Origin: Pedobacter roseus
GTDB taxonomy: Bacteria > Bacteroidota > Bacteroidia > Sphingobacteriales > Sphingobacteriaceae
Assembly: GCF_014395225.1 (NCBI RefSeq)
Contig: NZ_CP060723.1
Coordinates: 310,001-374,000, forward strand
Direction: 5' to 3'
Length of the DNA stretch: 64,000 bases
Shown here in pieces: positions 1 through 9,293 of the stretch (its first letter is position 1; every line of letters starts with the position of its first letter). Below the pieces are notes generated by a model. It had not been told where the DNA came from and made no database searches. It saw only the letters and a list, made by a program, of their open reading frames with translations. Both the position numbers and the translations under genes were made by a program.

Positions 1-12
1 CTTATAAATGGA

Positions 13-606
13 ATGAGTGTCACGGGCATGATCTATACGGAATTAACTGACGATGATCTTTTACATCATTTAAAAAATGATGATCATTTGGCTTTTACCG
101 AAGTATTTAACAGATACAGTCCATTGCTTTATGGTCATGCGTATAACAAGCTCCGTAGCGAAAGCGATGCAAGGGACGTGGTACAGGAAATGTTGATGAA
201 GCTGTGGGATAAGCGTGGATCGATCGAAATCGGAAACAATTTGGGTGGTTACCTCTTTGTGGCTTTGAGGAATACCATTTTTAACCTGATCAAACATAAA
301 AATCATGTACATGCTTACGCTGATACTTTTGCAAAAGCCAATGCCGATAGTGGTATTTATACCGATACGCTGATCCGTGAGAAACAGTTTGCAGCCATGA
401 TAGAAGCCGAGATTGCCAGTTTGCCCCCACGGATGAGGGCCGTTTTCGAGCTGAGAAGAAAAGAAAACCTATCGAATAAAGAAGTTGCGGCACAATTGGG
501 CATTACCGAATCTACCGCTGCCGATCAGATGAAAAAGGCACTCCGCATCCTTAAAACACGGATCGGGCTGATCTTGATCGTTGTACATTATCTTAATGTA
601 AAATAA
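13..606 (+). CDS. ECF RNA polymerase sigma-70 factor (FecI-like)
   Basis: Cytoplasmic extracytoplasmic-function sigma factor that would direct RNA polymerase to the import genes downstream. Region 2 lies at about residues 25-95 (the stretch DARDVVQEMLMKLWDKR is the typical helix 2.4 area). Region 4 lies at about 135-185 (SLPPRMRAVFELRRKENLSNKEVAAQLGITESTA), with its helix-turn-helix. At 197 residues it has the normal length for Bacteroidetes FecI-type factors. An ATG 15 bases further in (MIYTELTDDDLL) is an equally good start. The FecR-type anti-sigma gene follows after 68 bases and then an STN-bearing SusC receptor, the classical order for cell-surface signalling. The family call is very secure; the ligand is unknown. 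Confidence 0.95.
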   Translation: MSVTGMIYTELTDDDLLHHLKNDDHLAFTEVFNRYSPLLYGHAYNKLRSESDARDVVQEMLMKLWDKRGSIEIGNNLGGYLFVALRNTIFNLIKHKNHVHAYADTFAKANADSGIYTDTLIREKQFAAMIEAEIASLPPRMRAVFELRRKENLSNKEVAAQLGITESTAADQMKKALRILKTRIGLILIVVHYLNVK

Positions 607-674
607 TTTTTAATTCTATATCCCCAATCTGCTTTTCATAATTGTATTACTGATATCAAGCCTATCGTACAAGA

Positions 675-1805
675 ATGGAAGAAGAAAAATTCAGACAGAT
701 TTTAGACCGGTATATTGCAGGTGAGGCCACGCCAGAAGAAGAGGCCTGGTTGGAATCTGCCTATATCAACTGGAACAGTAAGGAACAAAATACTTATTCC
801 GAATCTTTTTTAAAGGAGGGTACAGACAAAATCTGGGAAACGGTTTCGAAACACACCAAGCCATCAAGAAAAATATCAAAACTCCTTTTTCCACTATTAT
901 CTGCTGCAGCCTTGATAATTATCACCATGGTGAGCATTTTGATTTATAAACAAAACCAAAGGAAAACCGATCTGACCAATATTCCGGCTTTTAAAGATAT
1001 TAAACCTGGTAAGGATAGGGCCGTTTTGGTGCTGGCTAACGGAATAAAAATAAATTTAGACGAGATCAATAGCGGTCACCTGGCTGATCAGACCGGCGTT
1101 TCCATTTCAAAAACTGCCGATGGACAGATCGTTTATACAGTTCCGGCTCAGGAAAATGAGGCTGCTGAAATGCAGTACAATACCATTGTTACCCCTGCTG
1201 GTGGACAATATCAGGTAAACCTGCCTGATGGTACAAAGGTTTGGTTAAATGCCTCATCATCATTAACCTTTCCAACTTCTTTTGCTGCTAAAAGATCAGT
1301 GACTTTAAAAGGAGAGGCTTATTTCGAAGTCAGCAAAATTTCGGCAGGAGGTAAAAGGATCCCTTTCTATGTTGAAAGTACCCATCAGAAAATAGAGGTT
1401 TTAGGTACACATTTTAATGTAAATGCCTATCCTGATGAAAGCGCTACAAAAACAACTTTACTGGAAGGCAGTGTGCAGATTAATAGTAAGGTATTGCTGA
1501 AACCCGGCGAGCAGTCGCGTTTACAGGACGAATCAATCAAGGTAATTGCCGTAAATGCTGAAGATTATATTGACTGGAAAAATGGTGATTTTATTCTGGA
1601 GCATAACGATTTCAGATCGGTTATGCGGAAAATAGCCCGTTGGTACGATGTGGAAGTAATTTATGGCGATGACGCGCCTAAAAAATTAAATCTCGGCGGC
1701 TGGATTTCCAGATCAAAAAATATATCATCCGTTTTGCAGTTAATGGAACAAACCGGAAAAGTTCACTTTAAAATTGAGGGAAGGAGGATCACGGTAACCA
1801 AATAA
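675..1805 (+). CDS. FecR-family anti-sigma factor
   Basis: Inner-membrane anti-sigma factor expected to hold the upstream sigma factor inactive until the TonB receptor reports ligand. The N-terminal cytoplasmic part (residues 1-65) is the sigma-binding region. One transmembrane segment lies at about 68-92 (LLFPLLSAAALIIITMVSILIY). The periplasmic FecR domain is at about 165-265 (TPAGGQYQVNLPDGTKVWLNASSSLTFP, LKGEAYFEV, VLGTHFNVNAYPDE), followed by the DUF4974 domain that usually ends Bacteroidetes FecR proteins (DFRSVMRKIARWYDVEVIY, ILQLMEQTGKVHF-like). The 376-residue length is typical. Its position between sigma factor and receptor supports the role. Confidence 0.95.
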   Translation: MEEEKFRQILDRYIAGEATPEEEAWLESAYINWNSKEQNTYSESFLKEGTDKIWETVSKHTKPSRKISKLLFPLLSAAALIIITMVSILIYKQNQRKTDLTNIPAFKDIKPGKDRAVLVLANGIKINLDEINSGHLADQTGVSISKTADGQIVYTVPAQENEAAEMQYNTIVTPAGGQYQVNLPDGTKVWLNASSSLTFPTSFAAKRSVTLKGEAYFEVSKISAGGKRIPFYVESTHQKIEVLGTHFNVNAYPDESATKTTLLEGSVQINSKVLLKPGEQSRLQDESIKVIAVNAEDYIDWKNGDFILEHNDFRSVMRKIARWYDVEVIYGDDAPKKLNLGGWISRSKNISSVLQLMEQTGKVHFKIEGRRITVTK

Positions 1806-1830
1806 AATAACGTGGTGCTTAGAACAAAAA

Positions 1831-1858
1831 AACCAGAAGTGCGGGAACACCTCTGGCA
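1831..1858 (+). promoter_or_regulatory. stem-loop in the leader of the SusC gene
   Basis: CCAGAAGTG (1833-1841) and CACCTCTGG (1848-1856) pair over 8 of 9 positions around a six-base loop, about 60 bases before the receptor start. There is no T-tract, so it is not a standard terminator. It could be an mRNA-stability or attenuation element separating the regulatory genes from the receptor. Function is inferred from position only. Confidence 0.4.
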
Positions 1859-1914
1859 GCGGTTTCTAAAGCCATAAATCAATCGACTGACTATTCAACT
1901 TAAAAACCAAACAA

Positions 1915-4900
1915 ATGTACAAATTTTACCCAAACAAACCGGGTAGGCCGTCTGGTCCTGTCCAAAAAATCCTGCTGATTATGCGTGTAACTACGTTCTT
2001 ATTATTGGCTATTATGATGCAGGTAAGTGCAACCACACTCGCCCAGCGGGTTACAATCAATCAAAAAAATGCAAATCTTACCGATGTGTTCAAAATCATC
2101 AGGATACAAACCGGTTACGATTTTATATACGATCAGGATTTACTTGCCAAATCGGCACCTATCAATATCAATGTAAACAATGCAGCGCTAAGCGAAGTGT
2201 TAAAACGTTGCCTGGCCAATCAGTCACTGAGTTTTATTATCGAGGATAAAACTATCATTATTAAAGAAGAAGGACTTTTAGATAAAGTAAAAAGCTATTT
2301 TGATAACATTACGGTTACGGGTGTAGTGCTTGATGAGCGCGGACAGCCGTTTCCTGGCGTAAGTATAAAATTAAAGGGAACCAACCGGTACACCGTAAGT
2401 GGCAATGGGGGGAGGTTTTATATTGCAGCAAACGACGATTATCCCACACTTGTTTTGTCATACCTGGGATATAAAACCATCGAGGTAACCGCTACTTCAA
2501 CATTAACGGTGAAAATGATTCTCGATCCGGCCAAACTTGATGAAATAATGGTGATCGGTTATGGCACTACCACTCGACGTTTAAATACAGGTTCGCAGGC
2601 TGGCATAAGCGCAAAAGAACTGGAAGACCAACCAGTAACCAATGTACTACAGGCATTACAAGGTCGTTTGCCGGGTGTTACCGTTACACAGACTAATGGA
2701 TTGCCGGGAGCTGGTATCAATGTTCAAATCAGGGGCGCAAATGCCATCGGAGTAAACGGGGTAAAGGCAAACCGCCCCTTGTATATCATTGATGGAGTTC
2801 CTTTTCTTTCTGAGCCGATTAATACCGCCGCTTTGGGTTCTACATTGCCATCCGCAGAAGGGAATACTAGTCCGATGAATAGTATAAATCCTGATGATAT
2901 TGATAATATTGAAGTTTTAAAAGATGCAGATGCTACGGCAATTTACGGATCAAGGGGTGGTAATGGGGTAATATTAATCACTACAAAAAAAGGAAAAGCC
3001 GGCGCTACCAAGTTCAATCTAAATGCTTCTACAGGCGTTTCAAACGTATCTCATTTTGTAGAAACCGTTGGTACTGAACAATACCTGGCCTTAAGAAGGA
3101 AAGCTTTCGCCAACAATACTACTAATCCGGCTGCTCCAAGTGTAACTACTGCGCCCGATTTATTGGTTTGGGACCAGAATGGTTATACTGATTTTCAAAG
3201 GTACATGTTAGGCAATACCGCCAAAACCCACGATGTTAATGCGAGTTTGTCTGGTGGCGATAACCAAAATAATTTCTACCTGAGTGGTACCTACCATAAA
3301 GAAAACAATGTTTACCCGGGTGCTCAGGGGTACCAAAGAGGTGGTGCGAAGTTTAATTTAAACCATACTTCGTTTAACCAACGTTTTAACCTGTCGCTAT
3401 CGGCCATGTATTCTACTGATAAGAACAATATTTCTACTACCGATTTAGCGAGCTGGGCCTATTCGCTTCCACCGAATTTTCCATTGTACAAAGCAGACGG
3501 AAGTTTTAACTGGGATGGTGGCATTAGCAACCCCCTGGCTTATTTAAACCAGACCAACGATAACCGTACCTCTAACCTGTTAAGCAATTTGGCCATTAAG
3601 TACAATATTTTAAAAGGACTGGATATTAAGGCCAATTTAGGTTACAGCAAAACAGATATGACACAGATTGCTTTGAGGCCATTAACTTCGCTCAATCCAA
3701 ACTTTAATCCAACTTCTGGTACAGCCAGTTATGTTTATAATTTTACCAATAACTACATTGCTGAGCCACAGCTAACCTACACCAGAAAAATCTGGAAAGG
3801 TACCTTAAATACACTGCTTGGGGGATCTTATCAGTTTAAGCAATCTAAAATGCCTTATAGCACATCGGCCACAGGCTTTTCATCTGATGATTTTTTAAGA
3901 ACCTCTACTGCGGCAAGTACCGTGAGTACCACCAGTAGTTCTGTTGATTACAAATACGCATCGTTATTCGGACGCGTAAATTATAACATTGAGAACAAAT
4001 ATATTCTGAATGCGAATTTCAGAAGGGATGGTTCTTCGCGGTTCGGGCCAAATAACAAATTTGGCAATTTTGGTTCGGTAGGTGCGGCCTGGTTGTTTTC
4101 TGAAGAAAAATTAGTTAAAGATAACCTGAGCTGGTTTAGTTTTGGTAAACTGCGCGGTAGTTATGGTATTGTAGGGAGCGATGATATCGGCGATTACGGC
4201 TATTTCGATTCTTACACGGCCTCTACTTATGTTTATGCCGGATCTACAGGTTTAAATCCATCTCGCCTGGCCAACCCTAATTTTAAATGGGAAGAGACTA
4301 AAAAACTGGATATCGGTTTAGATTTAGCCTTTTTTAAAGATCGTTTGTCGCTTAGTGCTTCCTACTACCGTAACAGAACCAGCAACCAGCTGATTACCCA
4401 AACTGTAAGTACGCAGACCGGTTTCTCAGGTTACCAAAGTAACTTGCCGGCAACGGTTCAAAATTCTGGCTGGGAACTATCTTTAACCAGTACCAATATT
4501 AAAATTAAAGATTTTAGCTGGACGAGTTCTTTCAACATCAGCCAAAACCACAATAAGCTGTTGTCATTTCCTGATATTGAGAAATCATCTTATTATGGTA
4601 CCTACATTGTGGGTAACCCGATCAGCTCCTATTATGTATACCAGTATGCTGGTATTAACCCAATTACCAACCTGCCATCATTTACCGATTTTAACGGGGT
4701 TGGCGGGATAAACAGTCCAACTACTGGTTTTGCGGCAACGGGCCGTGGCGACCGTTATTTTGCAGGTACTTCATATCCTAAATTTTATGGCGGTTTAACC
4801 AATAATGTCTCGTATAAAAAGTTTACACTCGATTTTACTTTTCAGTTTGTTAAACAGCAGGGCAGAAGTTTGTTGACTTCTTCATTCTATCCTCCAGGAT

Positions 4901-5262
4901 ATTTCAGCAATGCGGCTTTAAGTGTAGTGAATGATTATCTGGCATTAGGCTCGCAGGATTACCTCGTTTCTGCCGGTACCCGTGGTGCCGCCGGATCTGC
5001 CGCTTATCTGGCTTATTCTTATTATACGGGATCTGATGCTTCTGTAGTAGATGCTTCATTTATCCGGCTAAAAAATGTGAGTTTATCATATACCCTGCCA
5101 ACCAAATGGATCTCCAAAACCGGAGGGACGAATATCAGGGTATATGCTCAGGGACAGAATTTATTTACCATCACAAATTACGAAGGCTTTGATCCCGAAT
5201 CGCAGGGCGTTGTTACACCACCGCTACGCACCATAACTGCCGGTTTACAATTCACCTTTTAA
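1915..5262 (+). CDS. SusC/RagA-family TonB-dependent receptor with STN domain
   Basis: Outer-membrane active importer, 1115 residues. A signal sequence occupies about residues 20-45 (ILLIMRVTTFLLLAIMMQVSATTLAQ). It is followed by a secretin/TonB short N-terminal (STN) domain at about 45-120, which contacts FecR; a carboxypeptidase-regulatory-like domain at about 133-205 (TGVVLDERGQPFPGVSIKLKGT); a TonB-box-like VIGYGT and plug at about 210-350 (LQGRLPGVTVTQ, PLYIIDGVPF, VLKDADATAIYGSRGGNGVILITTKKG); and the beta-barrel to the C-terminal phenylalanine. The STN domain, absent from the other SusC proteins here, fits the sigma/anti-sigma pair upstream. SusD follows after 12 bases. Substrate unknown; the metalloprotease downstream suggests peptides. 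Confidence 0.96.
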   Translation: MYKFYPNKPGRPSGPVQKILLIMRVTTFLLLAIMMQVSATTLAQRVTINQKNANLTDVFKIIRIQTGYDFIYDQDLLAKSAPININVNNAALSEVLKRCLANQSLSFIIEDKTIIIKEEGLLDKVKSYFDNITVTGVVLDERGQPFPGVSIKLKGTNRYTVSGNGGRFYIAANDDYPTLVLSYLGYKTIEVTATSTLTVKMILDPAKLDEIMVIGYGTTTRRLNTGSQAGISAKELEDQPVTNVLQALQGRLPGVTVTQTNGLPGAGINVQIRGANAIGVNGVKANRPLYIIDGVPFLSEPINTAALGSTLPSAEGNTSPMNSINPDDIDNIEVLKDADATAIYGSRGGNGVILITTKKGKAGATKFNLNASTGVSNVSHFVETVGTEQYLALRRKAFANNTTNPAAPSVTTAPDLLVWDQNGYTDFQRYMLGNTAKTHDVNASLSGGDNQNNFYLSGTYHKENNVYPGAQGYQRGGAKFNLNHTSFNQRFNLSLSAMYSTDKNNISTTDLASWAYSLPPNFPLYKADGSFNWDGGISNPLAYLNQTNDNRTSNLLSNLAIKYNILKGLDIKANLGYSKTDMTQIALRPLTSLNPNFNPTSGTASYVYNFTNNYIAEPQLTYTRKIWKGTLNTLLGGSYQFKQSKMPYSTSATGFSSDDFLRTSTAASTVSTTSSSVDYKYASLFGRVNYNIENKYILNANFRRDGSSRFGPNNKFGNFGSVGAAWLFSEEKLVKDNLSWFSFGKLRGSYGIVGSDDIGDYGYFDSYTASTYVYAGSTGLNPSRLANPNFKWEETKKLDIGLDLAFFKDRLSLSASYYRNRTSNQLITQTVSTQTGFSGYQSNLPATVQNSGWELSLTSTNIKIKDFSWTSSFNISQNHNKLLSFPDIEKSSYYGTYIVGNPISSYYVYQYAGINPITNLPSFTDFNGVGGINSPTTGFAATGRGDRYFAGTSYPKFYGGLTNNVSYKKFTLDFTFQFVKQQGRSLLTSSFYPPGYFSNAALSVVNDYLALGSQDYLVSAGTRGAAGSAAYLAYSYYTGSDASVVDASFIRLKNVSLSYTLPTKWISKTGGTNIRVYAQGQNLFTITNYEGFDPESQGVVTPPLRTITAGLQFTF

Positions 5263-5274
5263 ATCTTAAATATC

Positions 5275-6690
5275 ATGTCAAAATCGATATATAAAATACT
5301 GGCCGTTATAATGGGCCTTACTGTGGTGATCACCACAGGCTGCGAAAAACTGATTGCTATTGATCCGCCGCTGAACCAGGTAACTACCGATCAGGTATTT
5401 GCTTCTGATAAACTGGCTACAAGTGCCCGATCGGCCATGTTCAGTACTTTAGCGCAAACCACAATACAATCTTCAAACCTCACCATTTACAGTGCTCTGC
5501 AGGCAGATGATCTGCTTTATTTATCTAATGTTGGGGGTATTCAGGAATTTAATAATAATACTTATTCAGTACTTAGCACTAATCCTCCTACATTATTTTC
5601 TGAGTGGTATACGGTTATTTACCGCGCCAATGCCATTATCTTAGGCTTGCAGAACTCAACAGGTGCATCCGAACAGATTAAAAAACAATATATGGCCGAA
5701 GCTAAATTTATACGTGCCTATTGCTATTTCAACCTAATTAATAGCTTTGGCGATGTGCCTTTAGTTTTGGTTACCGATCCAAACATTACCGCTTTTTTAC
5801 CAAGAGAAACTACAGCTAATATTTATACACAGATTATTGCTGATTTAACCGATGCAAAAGCAAACTTATTAAGTGATTATTCTGCCACGGTGAGCGATCG
5901 CATAGGCGTTAATAAATTTGCTGCGGCTGCTTTGCTGGCAAGAGTGTATCTTTTTACCAATAATTACGCTGCCGCCGAAAGCAATGCATCAGAAGTAATT
6001 GCTTCATCCCTTTATAGTTTAATACCAAAGGCTACCATGGGTACTGCATTGTTCGTTAAAAACAGTGCAGAAAGTATCTGGCAAACACCACCACCAGTGG
6101 CGGCTACCAGCCAGTATACCAACGAAGCCGCTACCTTGCTGCCATCATCAGCCACTACATTAACTACCTATTTTTATAGAATAGATCAGCGTTTGGTACA
6201 GTTATTTGCCACAACCGATCAGCGCAGGATAAGCTGGATGACCAATGCCACATTTGCAGGTGATGTTTATACGCTTCCGTTCAAATATAAATACCGCACA
6301 CAGGCACTTGCCGTGGCAGCCGGCATTACCGAATACCAGGTGGTATTACGTTTGGCAGAGCAATACCTGATCCGTGCCGAAGCCAGGGCAAGAATGGGCG
6401 CTAATTTATCCGGCGCACTGAGCGATTTAAATGCCATTCAAGCCAGGGCTGGGGCAACCCTGACAACGGCTACCGATGCTGCTACTCTGATTAACGACAT
6501 TGCACTGGAAAACCGCAAAGAATTTTTCTGCGAACAGGCTTTCCGTTGGTATAATTTAAAACGTACCGGCCAGGCAGATGCCGTTCTTGGTGCCATAAAA
6601 ACAAGTTACACCCCAAAATCAAAGCTCTTGCCTATTCCGCAGACGGCAATTGATGCAAATTATAATCTCACTCAAAATACAGGTTACTAA
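5275..6690 (+). CDS. SusD/RagB-family nutrient-binding lipoprotein
   Basis: Surface lipoprotein that caps the SusC barrel and binds the nutrient. The signal peptide ends in a lipobox with Cys23 (VVITTGC). SusD features seen: an N-terminal region with ALQADDLLYL, the helix FIRAYCYFNLINSFGDVPLVL (TPR-like part), and a C-terminal part with RLAEQYLIRAEARARMG, ENRKEFFCEQAFRWYNLKRTG and the usual ending LLPIPQTAIDANYNLTQNTGY. Length 471 is normal. It begins 12 bases after its SusC partner and is followed 8 bases later by the metalloprotease, so these form one transcription unit. Confidence 0.95.
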   Translation: MSKSIYKILAVIMGLTVVITTGCEKLIAIDPPLNQVTTDQVFASDKLATSARSAMFSTLAQTTIQSSNLTIYSALQADDLLYLSNVGGIQEFNNNTYSVLSTNPPTLFSEWYTVIYRANAIILGLQNSTGASEQIKKQYMAEAKFIRAYCYFNLINSFGDVPLVLVTDPNITAFLPRETTANIYTQIIADLTDAKANLLSDYSATVSDRIGVNKFAAAALLARVYLFTNNYAAAESNASEVIASSLYSLIPKATMGTALFVKNSAESIWQTPPPVAATSQYTNEAATLLPSSATTLTTYFYRIDQRLVQLFATTDQRRISWMTNATFAGDVYTLPFKYKYRTQALAVAAGITEYQVVLRLAEQYLIRAEARARMGANLSGALSDLNAIQARAGATLTTATDAATLINDIALENRKEFFCEQAFRWYNLKRTGQADAVLGAIKTSYTPKSKLLPIPQTAIDANYNLTQNTGY

Positions 6691-6698
6691 ATAAGAAA

Positions 6699-9254
6699 AT
6701 GAACAACAAAAATCAATTTAAAGTCAGGTATTTTTACCTGGCTTTAGCCATCGGCATGCTCGGAGCCTCCGTACAATCGTGTAGCGTATTCAGAAAGAAA
6801 AAGGTTCAGGCAAAAACGGCAACCACTGCTGCAACTCCAAAACCTAAGGCCGATTCCCTTAAAAATGTAATTAAGCCTTATGGTGAAGTGATTACCCCCA
6901 AAGCCGTTAGCCAAAAAGGACTGTTTACGGTACATAAACTGAATGACAGATACTTTTTCGAAATCCCAAACCAGTTATTGAACAAAGAAATCCTTTCGGT
7001 AAACCGTTTGAGTAAATCGACCCCTGGTGCTGGCAATTATGGTGGCGAGCAGGTAAGTGCGCGCATTGTGTATTGGGAATTAGGACCAAACAATAAATTG
7101 TTTTTAAAAGTATCTGCTACGGTGAGCATTGCCGATTCAACCGATATGATTTCTAAAGCAGTTGCCAGTTCGAATTTAAACCCGATTATGGCCGCCTTTC
7201 CGATCAAAGCAAAGGGTAAAGATTCCTCATCAGTGGTGATCGATGTAACCGATTTCCTGATCAGCGAAACGCCATTATTATCATTTGATGCCGAAAACAA
7301 AAAAGCTTATGGTTTGGGCATGCAAATGGCCGACCGTTCCTATATCGAAAGTGTTAAAAGTTTCCCGATCAATACCGAGGTAAAGAGCATCCGTACCTAT
7401 ACTGCTACAGGGCGTTTACCGGCCGCGAGCGAAGCTGGAGCAGTTACTTTGGGCATGAATACCTCTTTTGTGATGCTTCCTGAAAACAGGATGAGAAAAA
7501 GAATGTACGATGCCCGTGTTGGCTTTTTTGCCAGTGCAAACATCAGGTATAAGGATGATCAGCAAAAAGTAGAACAGGAAGCTTTTATCCACCGCTGGAG
7601 ATTAGAACCCAAAGAAGAGGATATCGAAAAGTTTAAAAGAGGCGAACTGGTAGAACCCAAAAAACAGATTGTGTATTACATTGATCCGGCGACACCCAAA
7701 AAATGGCGTCCGTTTTTAATTGCCGGTGTAAACGATTGGCAAAAAGCATTTGAGCAGGCAGGTTTCAAAAATGCAATTGTAGGTAAAGAATGGCCTGAAG
7801 CCGATACCACCATGAGTTTAGACGATGCCCGTTTCTCGGTGATCCGTTACTTTGCCTCACCACAACAAAATGCTTACGGGCCAAACATTGCCGATCCACG
7901 TACTGGTGAAATTTTAGAGAGCCATATTGGCTGGTATCACAATGTAATGAACCTGGTACACCGCTGGTATATGATCCAGGCGGGTGCAATTGATCCTAAA
8001 GCCCGCAAAAACAAATTCGACGATGAATTAATGGGGCAGTTGATCAGATTTGTTTCTTCGCACGAAATTGGTCACACCTTGGGTTTACGCCACAACATGG
8101 GGGCCAGCAGCACTGTTCCTGTCGAAAAATTAAGGGATAAAAAATGGGTAGAAGCTCATGGACATACACCGTCCATAATGGATTATGCACGTTTCAATTA
8201 TGTGGCACAGCCTGAAGACCATGTTAGCGAAGCTGGAATTTTTCCGCGCATCAACGATTATGATAAATGGGCCATCCAATGGGGATATAAACCGATTTTT
8301 GGTACTGCCAGTGCCGAAGCAGATAAAAAGATCTTAAATAAAATGACCATCGACAGTTTAGCGGCAAATAAAAGGCTTTGGTTTGGCGGAGAAGGAAAGG
8401 ATTACGATCCACGTTCTCAGGCAGAAGATTTAGGTGATGATGCCATAAAAGCAAGCGAATACGGAATTAAAAACCTGAAACGGATTGTTCCACAGTTAAT
8501 TAACTGGACAAGAGAAGACGGCGAAGATTATACCGATCTAAAAGAAATGTATAAAGAAGCTGTGGGGCAACTTAGCCGCTACTCGTACCATGTAATCAAA
8601 AATTTGGGTGGGGTAATGACTACTGAGAGAACCTACGATCAGCCTGGTGCAGTGTATCAGCCTATAAGTTTAGCAAAACAAAAAGAGGCGGTCAAATTCA
8701 TCAACGATCAGATTTTCACTACACCTAAATGGTTGTTAAATGAGCAGATCCTGAATAAAATTGATCCGAAATATGGTTTTGGAGAAGTTGAGGTAATGCA
8801 GCAGGGCATTATTGCTTCGGTAACCTCACAAAGCCGTCTTTACCGTTTGATGATCAATCAGCGCGATTATGGTAAAGGTGCTTACTCGCCGCAACAATGG
8901 TTAAATGATCTGAAAAACGGCATTTTTTCTGAGATAAAAACAGGCAAACCAATCGATTCTTACCGCCGTAGCCTGCAAAAAATGTATGTGGGCAGTATTA
9001 TCACCATGTATAATAAACGTTTTGCACTACAGGGCTCACTTGATAATATCCTGGCCGGCGTAACTCCGACCGAGATTTTACTCTACTCCAATGTGAAACC
9101 ATTGGCCCTGGCACACCTGAAAGATTTACGCAAAGATATCGGTGCTGCAATCGCCAGAACGGCAGATAACGATAGTAAGATCCATTTGGCTTATTTAAAA
9201 CAGATGCTGGATAAGATTCTAACGGAATCGCCTATCCCGGGTTTGAATTACTAA
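6699..9254 (+). CDS. zinc-dependent metalloprotease lipoprotein (DUF5117/DUF4953 type)
   Basis: Putative exported peptidase of 851 residues. A lipoprotein signal ends at about Cys28 (ASVQSC). The first 300 residues match the DUF5118/DUF5117 style of Bacteroidetes metallo-peptidases. The zinc motif HEIGHTLGLRH starts at residue 455, giving HExxHxxGxxH of the metzincin type (His455, Glu456, His459, His465). A methionine-containing stretch PSIMDYARFNYV lies about 40 residues after and fits a Met-turn. It sits 8 bases behind SusD and 39 bases before a TlpA-type protein, so it probably degrades protein whose fragments the SusCD pair imports. Family call secure; substrate inferred. Confidence 0.9.
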   Translation: MNNKNQFKVRYFYLALAIGMLGASVQSCSVFRKKKVQAKTATTAATPKPKADSLKNVIKPYGEVITPKAVSQKGLFTVHKLNDRYFFEIPNQLLNKEILSVNRLSKSTPGAGNYGGEQVSARIVYWELGPNNKLFLKVSATVSIADSTDMISKAVASSNLNPIMAAFPIKAKGKDSSSVVIDVTDFLISETPLLSFDAENKKAYGLGMQMADRSYIESVKSFPINTEVKSIRTYTATGRLPAASEAGAVTLGMNTSFVMLPENRMRKRMYDARVGFFASANIRYKDDQQKVEQEAFIHRWRLEPKEEDIEKFKRGELVEPKKQIVYYIDPATPKKWRPFLIAGVNDWQKAFEQAGFKNAIVGKEWPEADTTMSLDDARFSVIRYFASPQQNAYGPNIADPRTGEILESHIGWYHNVMNLVHRWYMIQAGAIDPKARKNKFDDELMGQLIRFVSSHEIGHTLGLRHNMGASSTVPVEKLRDKKWVEAHGHTPSIMDYARFNYVAQPEDHVSEAGIFPRINDYDKWAIQWGYKPIFGTASAEADKKILNKMTIDSLAANKRLWFGGEGKDYDPRSQAEDLGDDAIKASEYGIKNLKRIVPQLINWTREDGEDYTDLKEMYKEAVGQLSRYSYHVIKNLGGVMTTERTYDQPGAVYQPISLAKQKEAVKFINDQIFTTPKWLLNEQILNKIDPKYGFGEVEVMQQGIIASVTSQSRLYRLMINQRDYGKGAYSPQQWLNDLKNGIFSEIKTGKPIDSYRRSLQKMYVGSIITMYNKRFALQGSLDNILAGVTPTEILLYSNVKPLALAHLKDLRKDIGAAIARTADNDSKIHLAYLKQMLDKILTESPIPGLNY

Positions 9255-9293
9255 GATTAATTACATCGCCTTTAAAAAACAAATGATCTACTG